From SW132 sp038150125 (GTDB lineage: Bacteria; Bacteroidota; Rhodothermia; Balneolales; Balneolaceae): DNA of 64,000 nt. The stretch is taken from the NCBI RefSeq assembly GCF_038150125.1, contig NZ_JBBVMF010000001.1, positions 1 through 64,000 on the forward strand, in the 5' to 3' direction. Of the stretch, positions 17,167 through 26,662 are shown piece by piece; position 1 is the first letter of the stretch; every line of letters starts with the position of its first letter. The notes under the pieces were generated by a model, which did no database searches, was not told the origin of the DNA, and was given only the letters and a program-made list of their open reading frames with translations. The position numbers and the translations under genes are program-made.

Positions 17167-20100
17167 TCACTTCAACAAGACCATAGTCTTTGAAGCCCGA
17201 AAATTACCAGCAGTTATCGAATAGATATATAACCCTGATGGTAGACTGCTAGCATCGAATTGTGCCTGGTGCCGTCCTGCTTTCCGGGTTCCATCCACCA
17301 ATCGCATGACTTCCTGACCAAGCATATTAAAAACTGACAAACGTACAGAAGCTTCTTCCGGCATCATATATGGTATGATTGTAACAGGATTGAATGGATT
17401 CGGATAGTTCTGCTCCAGCCCAAATTCTGTTGGCAGCTCCATGTTACTTCCGTCATTAGCTTCATTCAAATCGTTGAAATCTGATTCAAGCGATCCGAGT
17501 GAAGCCGGACCATCACTCTCTACAACTGCTTCTGCAAAAACGGGTTCACATCCTTCAGAAATAACTTCGTAGGCCGGGTCATCAGCTTCGGCGATACTTC
17601 CCGGACGCTGGCTAATTGGAACATGGACCTCATGTGTTGCGGTTCCGATATTTCCGCTGGCGTCCATCAGTTCCAGATGAAGGGTGTACACACGTCCGTT
17701 GCTGTTTCCTGCACGTTCGGCTCGAAGCTGAACGACATCGCAGGTTTCTCCGACTATTATATCTTCAGGCGTATTACCGTCACCGTTGCCATTGGCATTT
17801 TCCGGCTCGTCGCTCGTAATTTTTACAATTGAAATATTCTCGGGGGTGAGTGTTTGATCACAAGCGTCCTCAACTTCAATGTCGAGGTCGGCAAGTGACA
17901 AAATTCGATACTCATGATTTGGACTCCAGAGTACTGTAGCCGGGCTGTTTACCGTGATTTGCGGAGGCGTCGTATCCTCGACAATTACCTTACGCTGAAC
18001 CACTGTAAAATTTCCGCTGGCATCGGTTCCGGTATAGTCGACAAGGTACTCGCCGGTCTCGGATGTGTTAACGTCCGAGGCATCGATGACCAGTGCCGGA
18101 TCAGCATCACAAAAATCGGAGATATCTACACCCAATTCGTTGTAGCTATCCACGCCGCATTCGAGGATTAAAGGATCATCGCCGAGCAAGGTGATATCAG
18201 GAGGCGTAGTGTCTTCAACAATCACCTGACGCTGAATCAGAGTAGAGTTTCCGTTTGCATCGGTTCCGGTATAGTTGATGGTGTACTCCCCGGTTACGGA
18301 TGTGTTAACCTCCGGTGCATCAATGACCAGTGCCGGATCAGCGTCACAAATATCTGAGATTTCAGCACCAAATTCTTCATAGGAATCGACTCCGCATTCG
18401 AGGATCAATGGATCATCGCCGAGCAAGGTGACATCAGGAGGTGTGGTGTCTTCAACAGTAATGATTACTTCATCCGTTTCAAAAAGGCCCTGTGAATCTT
18501 TGACAGTGAGGGTAACGACATGCACGCCAATTCCCAGCGAAACATTGGGGTTCACACCGGTGGCAATCTCTTCACCGCCAGCGCTCCAGGAATAGGTGAG
18601 CATATCACCGTTGTCATCAAAGGATCCCGAACCGTCGAGCGAGACAGCGGCCACTCCAAAATTATCACATTCAAGTGTCTGATCGGGCCCCGCGTCGGCG
18701 ACCGGCGCCACATTTACGATTTCTGCGATAGCCATGCGCAGGTTCGGAAGCGGACCAATATGTTCACTGGTATCACCCCCCTGTGGCGTGCCTGTATTTT
18801 TTAAAATGGTGGCAATCTCATCGGCTGAAAGCACGGTGCCATTTGCCTCCTTATTGATGCCTTGAAGGTTCAACACCGCCCCTGATACGATCGGAGATGC
18901 ACTCGAAGTTCCCCCGAAATTGCGACGATACCAGAAGTCATCGTTGCCAGTGTCATCAGAGTTGGTGTAATGGGTGCCGTAACCTGTAGTCATTACATTC
19001 TGGCCCCAGCCTTGCAGATCCACCCGGCTTCCATAGCTTGAAAAACCAAGACGTTCACGGGTCGTCGAGCTCCCGGCACCAACGATGATGGCCCCTGAAT
19101 CCTGAACGTCGCGGTCGAAGCGCCCGCCACAGCTCTCCTGATCGAGATCCACACCGCCGTTACCGGCCGCCTGTACCACGATAAAACCTGCTGCGGTTGC
19201 ATTTACAATGGCATCGTAGACAGAAGTAATCCATTCCGTAGGTCCAAGTCCCTGCTGGCCAGTTGAACAAGATTGGTTGCAGACACAGGTTTGCTGTTCA
19301 ATGAGGATGACGTCCCCGGCATTACCGTCAACTGCTGCAAGAGCGATTGCATTAGCCGGGTTATACCCGAGGTCACTGGTATTAGCGGGTGCGAGGCCTC
19401 CGTCAGCTCCCCATGATATACCTGTAACACCTTTATCGTCGTTGTCGGCAATTAGTTCTCCCATAACGGCGGTCCCGTGATTCGTGTCGTTAAAGGGATC
19501 GGAAGAGGAATCACCGGAGTCCAGTAGTAAACTGATGCCGGACAATTTGGAAAGGTCTTCATGCGACTGGTTCCAGGAATATTCAACGTCATAAACAGTG
19601 AAACCGGCTCCATTACCGCCGGGAAAATCCCAGGAGTAGAAGGCATCGATGCCATCCGGTGCCGGTTCCAGATAGCCTTGTAGGTCTTCAAAAAGCGGAG
19701 TTGTCGCGAGCTTAAGGGAGGGTGTTTCTTTTATTTCCCCGGGAAAAAATGGTGCCGGTACAGGGACGGCTGCTTGTTCGGCAATTTCTATATAGGGGAG
19801 TGACAGAAGACGGTTGATGAAATCTTCTATATCTGTATCCTCTTTTACAATAATGCGATACCAGGCTTCAAGCGCGGGTATTCTGCGTTCAGATCTCAGC
19901 TGACCTCTTTTGCGTATTTCACGCAACCGATCGTCACTGGCAGAAAAAAGTCGTTCCACCCTAACCATGGACCGGCGAAGATCAGATGACATAAGCTGGC
20001 CACGTGCCTGGGGCATGGCATCTTCAGCAAAACGAACCTCGATCGTAAATTCCGGATCGAAGGTGCCGGGACGCTGAGCTTCAGCAGGTGTGGTTACGAA

Positions 20101-20199
20101 TAAGATGTGAACGGCCAGAGCCATTATTGCAGCTAATATTGTCGCTACAGGAAGACGAGACAATGTTTCACACGGTATTGAATCATTTGTTTTATTCAT
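17167..20199 (-). CDS. Secreted subtilisin-like (S8) serine protease with Ig-like domains and T9SS sorting domain
   Basis: The 1010-residue product has an N-terminal hydrophobic signal (about 17-41) and a prosegment. The S8 catalytic core has D204 (TVYDVEYSW), H241 (DTNHGTAVMG), oxyanion N347 (QAAGNGG) and S432 (GGTSSASP). A PKD-like domain (VAPVADAGPDQTLECDN) follows, then two near-identical DUF5011/HYR-type Ig-like modules (DPLILECGVDSY...), a cysteine-containing module and the T9SS sorting domain (QNYPNPFNPVTIIPYMMPEE). It is a secreted or surface-held protease. The 162-residue lipoprotein gene lies 7 bp upstream, so the two form an operon. Confidence 0.9.
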   Translation of the reverse strand: MNKTNDSIPCETLSRLPVATILAAIMALAVHILFVTTPAEAQRPGTFDPEFTIEVRFAEDAMPQARGQLMSSDLRRSMVRVERLFSASDDRLREIRKRGQLRSERRIPALEAWYRIIVKEDTDIEDFINRLLSLPYIEIAEQAAVPVPAPFFPGEIKETPSLKLATTPLFEDLQGYLEPAPDGIDAFYSWDFPGGNGAGFTVYDVEYSWNQSHEDLSKLSGISLLLDSGDSSSDPFNDTNHGTAVMGELIADNDDKGVTGISWGADGGLAPANTSDLGYNPANAIALAAVDGNAGDVILIEQQTCVCNQSCSTGQQGLGPTEWITSVYDAIVNATAAGFIVVQAAGNGGVDLDQESCGGRFDRDVQDSGAIIVGAGSSTTRERLGFSSYGSRVDLQGWGQNVMTTGYGTHYTNSDDTGNDDFWYRRNFGGTSSASPIVSGAVLNLQGINKEANGTVLSADEIATILKNTGTPQGGDTSEHIGPLPNLRMAIAEIVNVAPVADAGPDQTLECDNFGVAAVSLDGSGSFDDNGDMLTYSWSAGGEEIATGVNPNVSLGIGVHVVTLTVKDSQGLFETDEVIITVEDTTPPDVTLLGDDPLILECGVDSYEEFGAEISDICDADPALVIDAPEVNTSVTGEYTINYTGTDANGNSTLIQRQVIVEDTTPPDITLLGDDPLILECGVDSYNELGVDISDFCDADPALVIDASDVNTSETGEYLVDYTGTDASGNFTVVQRKVIVEDTTPPQITVNSPATVLWSPNHEYRILSLADLDIEVEDACDQTLTPENISIVKITSDEPENANGNGDGNTPEDIIVGETCDVVQLRAERAGNSNGRVYTLHLELMDASGNIGTATHEVHVPISQRPGSIAEADDPAYEVISEGCEPVFAEAVVESDGPASLGSLESDFNDLNEANDGSNMELPTEFGLEQNYPNPFNPVTIIPYMMPEEASVRLSVFNMLGQEVMRLVDGTRKAGRHQAQFDASSLPSGLYIYSITAGNFRASKTMVLLK

Positions 20200-20206
20200 T
20201 TTAATT

Positions 20207-20695
20207 TTAATTTTGTGAAGTTATTGGCCTTGTGGTGGCCAGCATGTGGTCGAAAATTTCGTCATAATCACTTTTGGCATAAAGTCGGAATTCCGCGATA
20301 TGGCTATTAATATCTATGAAGGCAACATATCTCTCGGTAACTGCTGCCGGGTCCCTCTTAAGGACGGAAATCGGACCGAGTCGGGAATCAACTACCCGAA
20401 GGGTGTCATAGGTGATATGAACGGGAAGCGGAGGGGTCTCTACCGGATCGTAAACAACAATTTCGATTATTACATCGCCATTATCAGGTGGCGTAAACAA
20501 AACGACATGCTGTTCTTTTTGAGTGGTAGTCCATTGTGCCGGATACTCCAATGTGAAGACAATTTCACCATCATAACGGTATGTATTCCATTCTTGACTG
20601 TCTGAAGAAACTGTACATGATGACAAGAGGGTCAGCGAGAATACGATGCCCCATTGAGCCTTCCATATATATTTATTCAGTGTCTGAGTCTCCAT
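20207..20695 (-). CDS. Lipoprotein of unknown function, in operon with the protease
   Basis: The 162-residue protein carries a signal with lipobox LLSSCTVSS. Its domain reads like the PsbP-like or stress-type lipoproteins (GEIVFTLEYPAQWTTTQKEQ; HVVLFTPPDNGDVIIEIVVY; late EFRLYAKSDYDEIFDHMLAT). Those features form an alpha/beta sandwich in known relatives, but the match is by pattern only. It sits 7 bp before the S8 protease start and may be its outer-membrane partner or inhibitor. Confidence 0.65.
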   Translation of the reverse strand: METQTLNKYIWKAQWGIVFSLTLLSSCTVSSDSQEWNTYRYDGEIVFTLEYPAQWTTTQKEQHVVLFTPPDNGDVIIEIVVYDPVETPPLPVHITYDTLRVVDSRLGPISVLKRDPAAVTERYVAFIDINSHIAEFRLYAKSDYDEIFDHMLATTRPITSQN

Positions 20696-21223
20696 GGCGG
20701 TAAGCTTATGTTTTCATTTATCCTGCTAGACTTCTAAATGGGTCAGTATTTTAAAGATGAGCTATCCCAAAAAACCTGGTCTCTTTCTCATTTATTGAAG
20801 CTGAAGACATCCCCTTTGCTATAATGCGCAAAAAAAAATTATTAAGTATCATTTTTTTTTAAAAGTTAGTCTTTTGGACATTGATCATTTAACCGTGCAC
20901 GTGAAAGCCTATTTTAATCAGGAGATAATATGCTTGTTTTTCTCATTAAGCTATATTATCTGATTCTTATATTGAATAAATCTTTTTTTCAAGAAAAATA
21001 AGAAAGTATTATTTCCAACTTTGAAACCAGTCCTAAAGTGAATTTATGGAAGTTCTTTTTGCTTAGCTCTAAGTATGAAAAATATTTCGCAAAGCTTCAG
21101 CGGGTAATGTCCGGGATTCCGAGAAAGATCAAACCACTGAGCTTATTCTTTTCAAATAAGGATGGCAGAATCGTTAGCTGTAAGCTCTACCTCAGTTACT
21201 TTATAGATTTGGAATCAATTAAT
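20696..21223. other. Intergenic region
   Basis: About 530 AT-rich bases upstream of the lipoprotein-protease operon and beyond the vWA pseudogene. No coding signal is convincing; a 62-codon open frame at 21038 has no start signal or family resemblance. Confidence 0.4.
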
Positions 21224-21259
21224 TGAAAAAAAGGCTTCAACCTGTTAAGATTAAGCCTC
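21224..21259 (-). terminator. Terminator of the vWA pseudogene
   Basis: The stem AGGCTT / AAGCCT with a long loop is followed on the minus strand by a T7 run, directly after the stop of the broken vWA gene. Confidence 0.65.
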
Positions 21260-21858
21260 TTAAAACGGATTCTGCTTTTTCCTATAGGTGCTTATACTGT
21301 CATTCATCTCGCCATACGCCGTTCTGATTCCATCCCCTGTTGACGCAAAGTCTATCGTGTCTTTTGAATCAATGCCTATTCTTGCAGCTTCCGCAAACGC
21401 ATCCTAATTGGCTCCCAGGAAAATAAATTCCCATGAGTACGTCTCTTTTCGATGGCGTATCATGTCATTGATTGTTGATAAATTATAGGTACTACTTGCG
21501 TTCTCTTCCCCATCGGTCAGGATAGCAACAATCACTTTTTCAGGTCTGTTTTCCTCCGGGGTATTGGCCAGTCTTCGCCCTGTTGAATCTATCGCTTTGC
21601 CTGGGTATCCGGCAGCGCTTTACTTCCTCTCGGTATGTAATCTTTGTCATTGATAGGGTTAACCTTACTCAGGGACTCGTTTTCATAAATAACGTCATAA
21701 TTTGTGTTGAACTGGATGAGCGTTAACGTTGCTTCTCCAGGGAGCTTTTTTTGCTCGTCAGGAAACGAGTTAAAGCCTCCAATCGCGTCATTTTTAATGA
21801 GTTTCATCGACCCTGAACTGTCAATGATACAAATGATCTCTGATAATCCGTCTTTCAT
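21260..21858 (-). pseudogene. von Willebrand factor A domain protein, broken
   Basis: The start MKDGLSEIICIIDSSGSMKL provides the DxSxS metal-site motif of vWA domains. After YIPRGSKALPDTQAK the frame is lost near 21600. The following frame continues plausibly (GRRLANTPEENRPEKVIVAI, then LTDGEENASSTYN with the TDGEE strand) and is cut by a TAG at about 21404 within FLGAN*DAFAEAA. It ends KKQNPF before a terminator. The full gene of about 200 codons thus has one frameshift and one nonsense change. The open frame upstream of the ATG at 21858 is not needed. Confidence 0.75.
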
Positions 21859-22087
21859 AGTGTCTCCGTTTTTTATGTGATTGATTAGATAAGTGCTGGG
21901 TAACTCGCTAATAAGCCAGTCTGCCGGTCTATTATTGTTATTTGCCGGAATCAACAATCCTTAAGCTTTTCCAGCCCATTATACTTCTTATACCAAATTT
22001 CTCTCCATTCTCAACCTTCAGACGTCATTCTCCCGCTTTTTTTGGTATAAGAACAGTGTACAAAACCTATAACTAACGGAGAATTAC

Positions 22088-22780
22088 ATGCCTGAACTAT
22101 TGACACATTGCGGATCCGAGCTGTGCAAATTGGAGCAGCCGCTTTCGATCCCTGAACCCGAACAGACTGAGACCTACACACCGTTGAATCACTACGATTT
22201 CGCGATCAACGTGAAGACCGTTGCCTCCAATATGCTACGGGACTTTACCTTTGCAAAGGAAGCCTATGCCCTCAGCTCAAATGGCAGCAAAATGTTTGGC
22301 GTCCTGTCCTGTTCTAGCAAATCAACATCTGACGATGACCCCCTGCGCCTTTCGATCGATATCCGAAATTCACACTGCAAGACGTTCAGATCTGCTGTAG
22401 CTGTGGGCACCTCGGTTATCGTCTGTGACAATCTAATGTTCCGAGGCGACAGCACCGTGATGAGAAAGCACACTGGGGAACACATGCTCGAAGAGCTTAT
22501 GGAACAGGTTGTCACCGCGATCTATGAATCTGAGCATCAGTACAGCCAGCTCTGTTTTGATGCGGCCAGGATGATAAAGATTGCCCTGGATCAGCGCGCA
22601 AGCTATGAGTACCTGGGTATGTTACGATTGACTATAACGTTCTTAATTATAGCCATTATCGCTGCAATTTTCGGATTTGGGGGCATAGCAGGTGCAGCTG
22701 CTGGAATAGCCGAGATTCTCTTATACGTGTTTATCGTCCTCTTCCTTCTCTCCTTGATTTTTGGCAGAGGTCGGGTTTGA
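22088..22780 (+). CDS. Chimeric ORF: truncated DUF932 protein fused to DUF1328
   Basis: Residues 1-176 resemble the N-terminal half of DUF932 plasmid/phage-type proteins (LSIDIRNSHCKTFRSAVAVG and VIVCDNLMFRGDSTVMRKHT). From codon 177 the frame passes without a stop into a complete DUF1328 membrane protein, whose own ATG is at 22618. The junction coincides exactly with the left edge of the direct repeat shared with 328-1210. This is a fusion made by DNA rearrangement, not a known domain architecture. The DUF1328 part could also be translated from its own ATG. The product would be a soluble domain tied to the membrane. Confidence 0.7.
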   Translation: MPELLTHCGSELCKLEQPLSIPEPEQTETYTPLNHYDFAINVKTVASNMLRDFTFAKEAYALSSNGSKMFGVLSCSSKSTSDDDPLRLSIDIRNSHCKTFRSAVAVGTSVIVCDNLMFRGDSTVMRKHTGEHMLEELMEQVVTAIYESEHQYSQLCFDAARMIKIALDQRASYEYLGMLRLTITFLIIAIIAAIFGFGGIAGAAAGIAEILLYVFIVLFLLSLIFGRGRV

Positions 22781-23500
22781 CATTTTCATCCTGTCAATAG
22801 TTCAACATCCGTAGAATTGAATAAAACTGTTGGATCCAAACATAAACACAGGCAACGAAAGAATTTATCGATTTTCGACGATCTTCAAATGATGGATGAA
22901 AAGTGGTACAGGGTCTCTATACCTCAGGTTTTAACGAGCAGATGCATTCTATATCCACATGCTTGGTACAGATGAAAAAATTATATTTTTGCGGATGTAT
23001 TTACAGAAAGTCAAAAAAACAACAGAAGTACAGTCTCGACCAAGGCGTTTGACTCCGAATAAAGAGACGCTTGTGAAAAGTCTTCAGGTGAACTATTTCC
23101 TTGTGGTAAACTCCCGTCCGGTTTCAGGCCTCAGACCCGGTTTGCCTTTTTATCAACTACTCATACCGGAGATCCTGGCGGAGAGGCTCCAGATCGTAAA
23201 TGATTCCGTATCTATATTCGACACTGGAAGCGACTCGATTCCACCCCTATCCCTAAGCTGCTGATATTCTTTGAGTGCACGATATGTTTTTCCTAACACA
23301 GCGTAAGCCTGACCCCTTTTAGCAGGATCTTCCACCCCCTATAGTAAAAAAGCAGCTGAATATGGCTTCACAATGAGTATGGAGCTTCTTAACTCAAAAG
23401 TTAATCACCCGGATTATCAATGTGACCATACCACATAGGGTGCCGCACTTTGTGAAAAGCTTGGTTATAAAGATTTTAAATTACTTTATGACATCTATCA
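22618..23500 (+). repeat. Direct repeat, copy B
   Basis: This is the second copy of 328-1210, starting at the ATG of DUF1328 and running through the TPR-like remnant into the isomerase pseudogene. Small deletions and substitutions distinguish it (for example one base fewer in the T run near 23147). Confidence 0.85.
23153..23335 (-). pseudogene. Decayed TPR-like remnant, copy B
   Basis: The frame MEDPAKRGQAYAVLGKTYRA, then LKEYQQLRDRGG, matches the remnant at 860-1054 and looks like part of a tetratricopeptide protein. No start region or further repeats are attached. Confidence 0.3.
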
Positions 23501-23681
23501 CATGCAAATCATGGATGGCGATATAATTCGCACCATTAGAAATAATATTCAGTACATAAGCCACTTTCATGCTGTAGGTGTTCCTGGAAGAAATGAAATA
23601 AATGATACTCAAGAACTGAATTACAAGGCAAATATGAATGCCCTATCGAACTTGAACTTTGACGGTTATGCAGCACAGTAA
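23343..23681 (+). pseudogene. Hydroxypyruvate isomerase, C-terminal half, with nonsense codon
   Basis: The frame SKKAAEYGFTMSMELLNSKV continues with NHPDYQCDHTT, a TAG (23433-23435, where the family has a tryptophan-like position), then FKLLYDIYHMQIMDGDIIRT and HFHAVGVPGRNEINDTQELN. This is the conserved C-terminal half of Hyi-type hydroxypyruvate isomerase, a cofactor-free TIM-barrel enzyme. About 110 codons remain of roughly 260. It ends at 23681, slightly short of the family end. Confidence 0.8.
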
Positions 23682-23816
23682 TTTATTCCTGCTAATAAAG
23701 ATGTTTTTAAATCATTAAAATAAGGGATAGAAATTTGTTCAGTGTCATCAAGTATAAATTAGCAATCCCAAATTTTTTGATAGAATCAAACCATTAGATT
23801 AAAAGCCCAAAATAAA

Positions 23817-23848
23817 ATACGAACTCTGAGTAATTCAAAATTCGTATT
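23817..23848. terminator. Hairpin similar to the tRNA-Asn terminator
   Basis: The stem AATACGAA / TTCGTATT with the interior CTCTGA resembles the hairpin at 26888-26920. It is followed by TGGTGGAAGG, whose reverse complement would fit the CCA end of a tRNA, so it may be the remnant of a tRNA 3' flank. Confidence 0.4.
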
Positions 23849-23865
23849 AATATGGTGGAAGGACC

Positions 23866-23997
23866 CTAAGAAGAAAAGAGCCGTGAAGAGCAGGCTAAAT
23901 TATATCGGAAATCCTTGACTCGGGAAAAGCCAAAAATAAGGCTGTTATAGCCAGAAAATTTGGGGTAAGCAGAGCCTGGGTTACGGAGGTTCTTATG
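23866..23997 (+). pseudogene. HTH module, degenerate copy 3 of 3
   Basis: The bases match the basic linker and HTH of the 1113-1373 gene (AKNKAVIARKFGVSRAWVTE after correction), with a frameshift in the first half. The end is joined directly to an SRAP fragment. Confidence 0.65.
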
Positions 23998-24294
23998 GCC
24001 GACCGCGTGGAGCTGAATGAATTGCAGCCGAGCTACAATGTGGCGCCAAGCCAGACGGAGCCTGTAGTGGGCGAGAATGAGGATGGCCGTCGATCCATTC
24101 TTCCGTTCCAGTGGGGCTTTTTGCCGTTCTGGGCCGATGAAAAGGACACCAGCTACAGCATGATCAATGCACAGGTGGAGTATAACAAGCCGAAAAAAAA
24201 TGGAATCCTTTATCAAAGGCTTTTTAAATTGAGCTCAATGTATACTCTGCACATGCCGGATAAACTAAAAAGGCCCCGGTTTCCGGAGCCCTGA
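23995..24294 (+). pseudogene. SRAP (HMCES/YedK) fragment 2, internal part
   Basis: The ORF gives ADRVELNELQPSYNVAPSQT, then RRSILPFQWGFLPFWADEKD and YSMINAQ, a clear internal part of an SRAP domain. It lacks the N-terminal MCGRYT with the catalytic Cys2; its 5' end is fused to the HTH remnant. The last 30 codons (from about VEYNKPKKNG) do not match the family and run into a terminator of the opposite strand. It is a remnant and cannot be a functional abasic-site sensor. Confidence 0.75.
24266..24291 (-). terminator. Terminator of the 24318 lipoprotein gene
   Basis: The stem GGCTCCGG / CCGGGGCC with an AAA loop and a T5 tail on the minus strand lies 27 bp after the stop codon. Confidence 0.9.
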
Positions 24295-24317
24295 AAATAG
24301 ACTAAAGATATAGTCGA

Positions 24318-24905
24318 TTAATGTTCTTCCTCTCCTCCCCGTATTCTTGGGTTTGTTGGGTGGAAAACGCCGTCAGGATTTGGGTACCAAATCCATGCAT
24401 GGAGTGTCCAAGAGTCGATTTCATCTTCCTTGTGCCATTTATCTCCATCTACACCAGGAAATTTATTATCGAATTCAGAATGTGGAGTGTCAGACGGTAT
24501 TATGGCAAAAGGAATGATATATTCGACGGCAACAAGCCTGCGCTTGTCTTCATCTACGGGGTTATCCAGGTACACCAACGCTTCGGGTTCGGTTGGATTA
24601 ATTTCAGCATCTACGAATGCAGGATTTACATAATGATAACCCATTCCCGGGACAAACTCGCTTGCCTGACTGTATCCTTCAGCTTCTGCCTTATCCACAT
24701 CGTGGAATTGGGCTGATGCAGAACGAACGTCGGCCAGTGTCCGGTTCAATCCAGGATTGGTAACTTTTTGGAAGGATTCGGTCAGATTTTGAGTTTCTAA
24801 CTTATCGGTTGATTTCTCTTCGTTCGTTATACTCGAGTCGCAACCTGCCGTAAGCAGGAACACGCTCATTAAGACTATACTGACATAAGCTTTTAAGCTA
24901 CTCAT
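24318..24905 (-). CDS. Lipoprotein of unknown function, paralogue of 12165-12797
   Basis: The 195-residue protein has a lipobox (LLTAGCDSS) and the motif series VPGMGYHYVNPAFVDAEINP, EPEALVYLDN, RRLVAVEYIIPFA and SWTLHAWIWYPNPDGVFHPT. These correspond one to one to the 12165 protein. It lacks the Cys pair seen near the C-terminus of that paralogue and ends in an acidic tail GGEEEH. The conserved His and Trp positions suggest a shared binding role. The gene is intact within otherwise decayed surroundings. Confidence 0.75.
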   Translation of the reverse strand: MSSLKAYVSIVLMSVFLLTAGCDSSITNEEKSTDKLETQNLTESFQKVTNPGLNRTLADVRSASAQFHDVDKAEAEGYSQASEFVPGMGYHYVNPAFVDAEINPTEPEALVYLDNPVDEDKRRLVAVEYIIPFAIIPSDTPHSEFDNKFPGVDGDKWHKEDEIDSWTLHAWIWYPNPDGVFHPTNPRIRGGEEEH

Positions 24906-25136
24906 GATTATTACCTCTCTCTGTTTTATTAATTTTTAATAGACTGATTCATATATAATGAAATATAAATCTATTGTTGGTTTGTCTTGAATATTAATAA
25001 CATTAAACTTAATGTCAAGAGGGATAATGAGTTACAGCTTACCCTGAATGTTGGATTCCGGTGTCAAGGGTCACGAGAATTTCCCACCCGGGGTCAATAG
25101 TATTCCCCACCTTTTTTCGGAGTTGAGCGATTCAAT

Positions 25137-25897
25137 TTAGGTGGTTTTTTCGTTGGGTTCCAGTGGTGAAAACGGGTCGTTTTTCAGCCGTAATTTTTTA
25201 CGTATGGATTCTCCTTTAAGCGTAATCTGGTGGGCGTTGTGAGCCAGCCGGTCCAGGATAGCTCCGCCAATGACCCGGTCCGGAAATACGTCCAGCCAGT
25301 CTGGTAAGGCCCTGTTACTGGTCAGAATAATGGATGTATTTCCATAGCAGGTGTCCACAAGCTGGTAGAGCATTTCGTTCTGGCTTTGCGTAATACGCCG
25401 GAATGCAAAGTCATCAATAATCAGCAGGTCATGGCCAATGATTTACGCCAGGCGCGCGTGTTTTCGGCTTCCAGAGTCTGTTCAAGATGGCCGAACAGCT
25501 GGTTAAACTTAAAGAACCGCACCGTTCGAAGAGCCCGGCAGGCAGCATGACCCAGCCCGCGAGCCCGGTGGGTTTTCCCGGTGCCGGGAGGTTCACGCCC
25601 TGCCCCTGATCGATATACCGGCACGTGCCAGCTCTCGCAGCAGCGTAGGGTTTACCCCGGTCGACAGGCTCACGTCAAAGTCTTCCAGGCATTGCAGGTT
25701 GCCGAACTGACGGCATGCAACAGTCGCTGGGCCTTGCGATCATCGCGAAGCTCAAGTTCTTCAGCCAGCAGCATAGACAGCAACCCGGTGTAATCCAGGC
25801 CGTTTTGCTCGGCGGCCAGCAGGTTGCGATCCAGGCTTTCGGCCATTGCGGACAGTTTTAATTGTTTGAGTTGTTTTACAATGTGATGGTTGTTCAT
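25137..25897 (-). pseudogene. istB: IS21-family helper ATPase (IstB), frameshifted
   Basis: The N-terminus MNNHHIVKQLKQLKLSAMAE with LLAAEQNGLDYTGLLSMLLA is typical of IstB. The C-terminal part (LTSNRALPDWLDVFPDRVIG, AILDRLAHNAHQITLKGES) is also clear. The segment between (about 25400-25670) shifts frame more than once, and the Walker A region is scrambled. IstB assists the IstA transposase by ATP-dependent target handling; this copy is inactive. Confidence 0.8.
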
Positions 25898-25955
25898 GGG
25901 GGGTTGGGTTTTGATTATGTGTCAGTTGTATGGGTAAAATAGTCGCCCGAGCGCG

Positions 25956-26204
25956 TCAGCTGTCGGGTCTGGGAGGAAACAGGGATGGGAAGCTCCGGGG
26001 TAATGCCCTGCCGGCAAGAGCCTGCAGGGAGGCCGCCTCTACAATATCGGCGGGATGTTTTCCGGCAAGATCAATCACTCCCATCGCTTTCCGCAGGTTT
26101 CGCATCGCGTGGGGCTGGAGCAAGGCCTCCACGTAGCGGGCTGTATTCGGGCCAATGAGGGCAGCTTTCTCCAGAAGACTGCGGACCGAATAATTGGCCA
26201 TCAT
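25956..26204 (-). pseudogene. istA: IS21-family transposase (IstA), C-terminal fragment
   Basis: The residues GPNTARYVEALLQPHAMRNL followed by RKAMGVIDLAGKHPADIVEA match the C-terminal part of IstA transposases. The DDE catalytic domain is missing. It lies upstream of istB on the same strand, as in a normal IS21 operon. Confidence 0.7.
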
Positions 26205-26218
26205 CGCCTGAATGCAGC

Positions 26219-26662
26219 TGGATTGACCGGGCCGAAAATCTGCTCATTACCGGGGCCACCGGGTGCGGGAAAAGCTATTTGGCCTGTGCGGTCGGCCACC
26301 AGGCCTGCCTGATGGGTTATAAAACGTTGTATCTGAATATGAACCGTTTTATCGAGCAAATTACGCTGGTCAAACTCGACGGGACGTTTATCAAGCTATT
26401 GAATCGAATTGAGAAAATCCCGGTAGTGATTTTCGATGATTTTGGCCTTCAACCGTTGCAAAGTGATGTCCGGCTGGCGTTGCTTCAGATACTTGAAGAC
26501 CGCTACGGAAAAAAGTCCACCGTGATCGCCTCGCAATTGCCGGTAGGCCAGTGGTATGAATACCTGAAAGATGCCACGCTGGCCGATGCCATTTTGGATC
26601 GACTCACAGCACGGGCAAACCGCATTGAGTTGAAAGGAAAATCTTTAAGAACCAAACAATAA
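26219..26662 (+). pseudogene. istB: Second IstB fragment, opposite strand
   Basis: The frame entering at 26219 gives WIDRAENLLITGATGCGKSY with an intact Walker A, then VVIFDDFGLQPL (Walker B) and LADAILDRLTARANRIELKG. The N-terminal 90 or so residues are absent because the sequence switches to the istA fragment of the other element. It is clearly different in sequence from the istB at 25137. Confidence 0.8.

Noticed and set aside
23817..23860. A complete second tRNA beside the hairpin at 23817
   Set aside because: Only a terminator-like hairpin and a CCA-like end are visible; no D-arm, anticodon arm or T-arm follows.
25670..26662. Active IS21 transposon
   Set aside because: The transposase DDE domain is missing and both istB copies are truncated or frameshifted, so it cannot move by itself.
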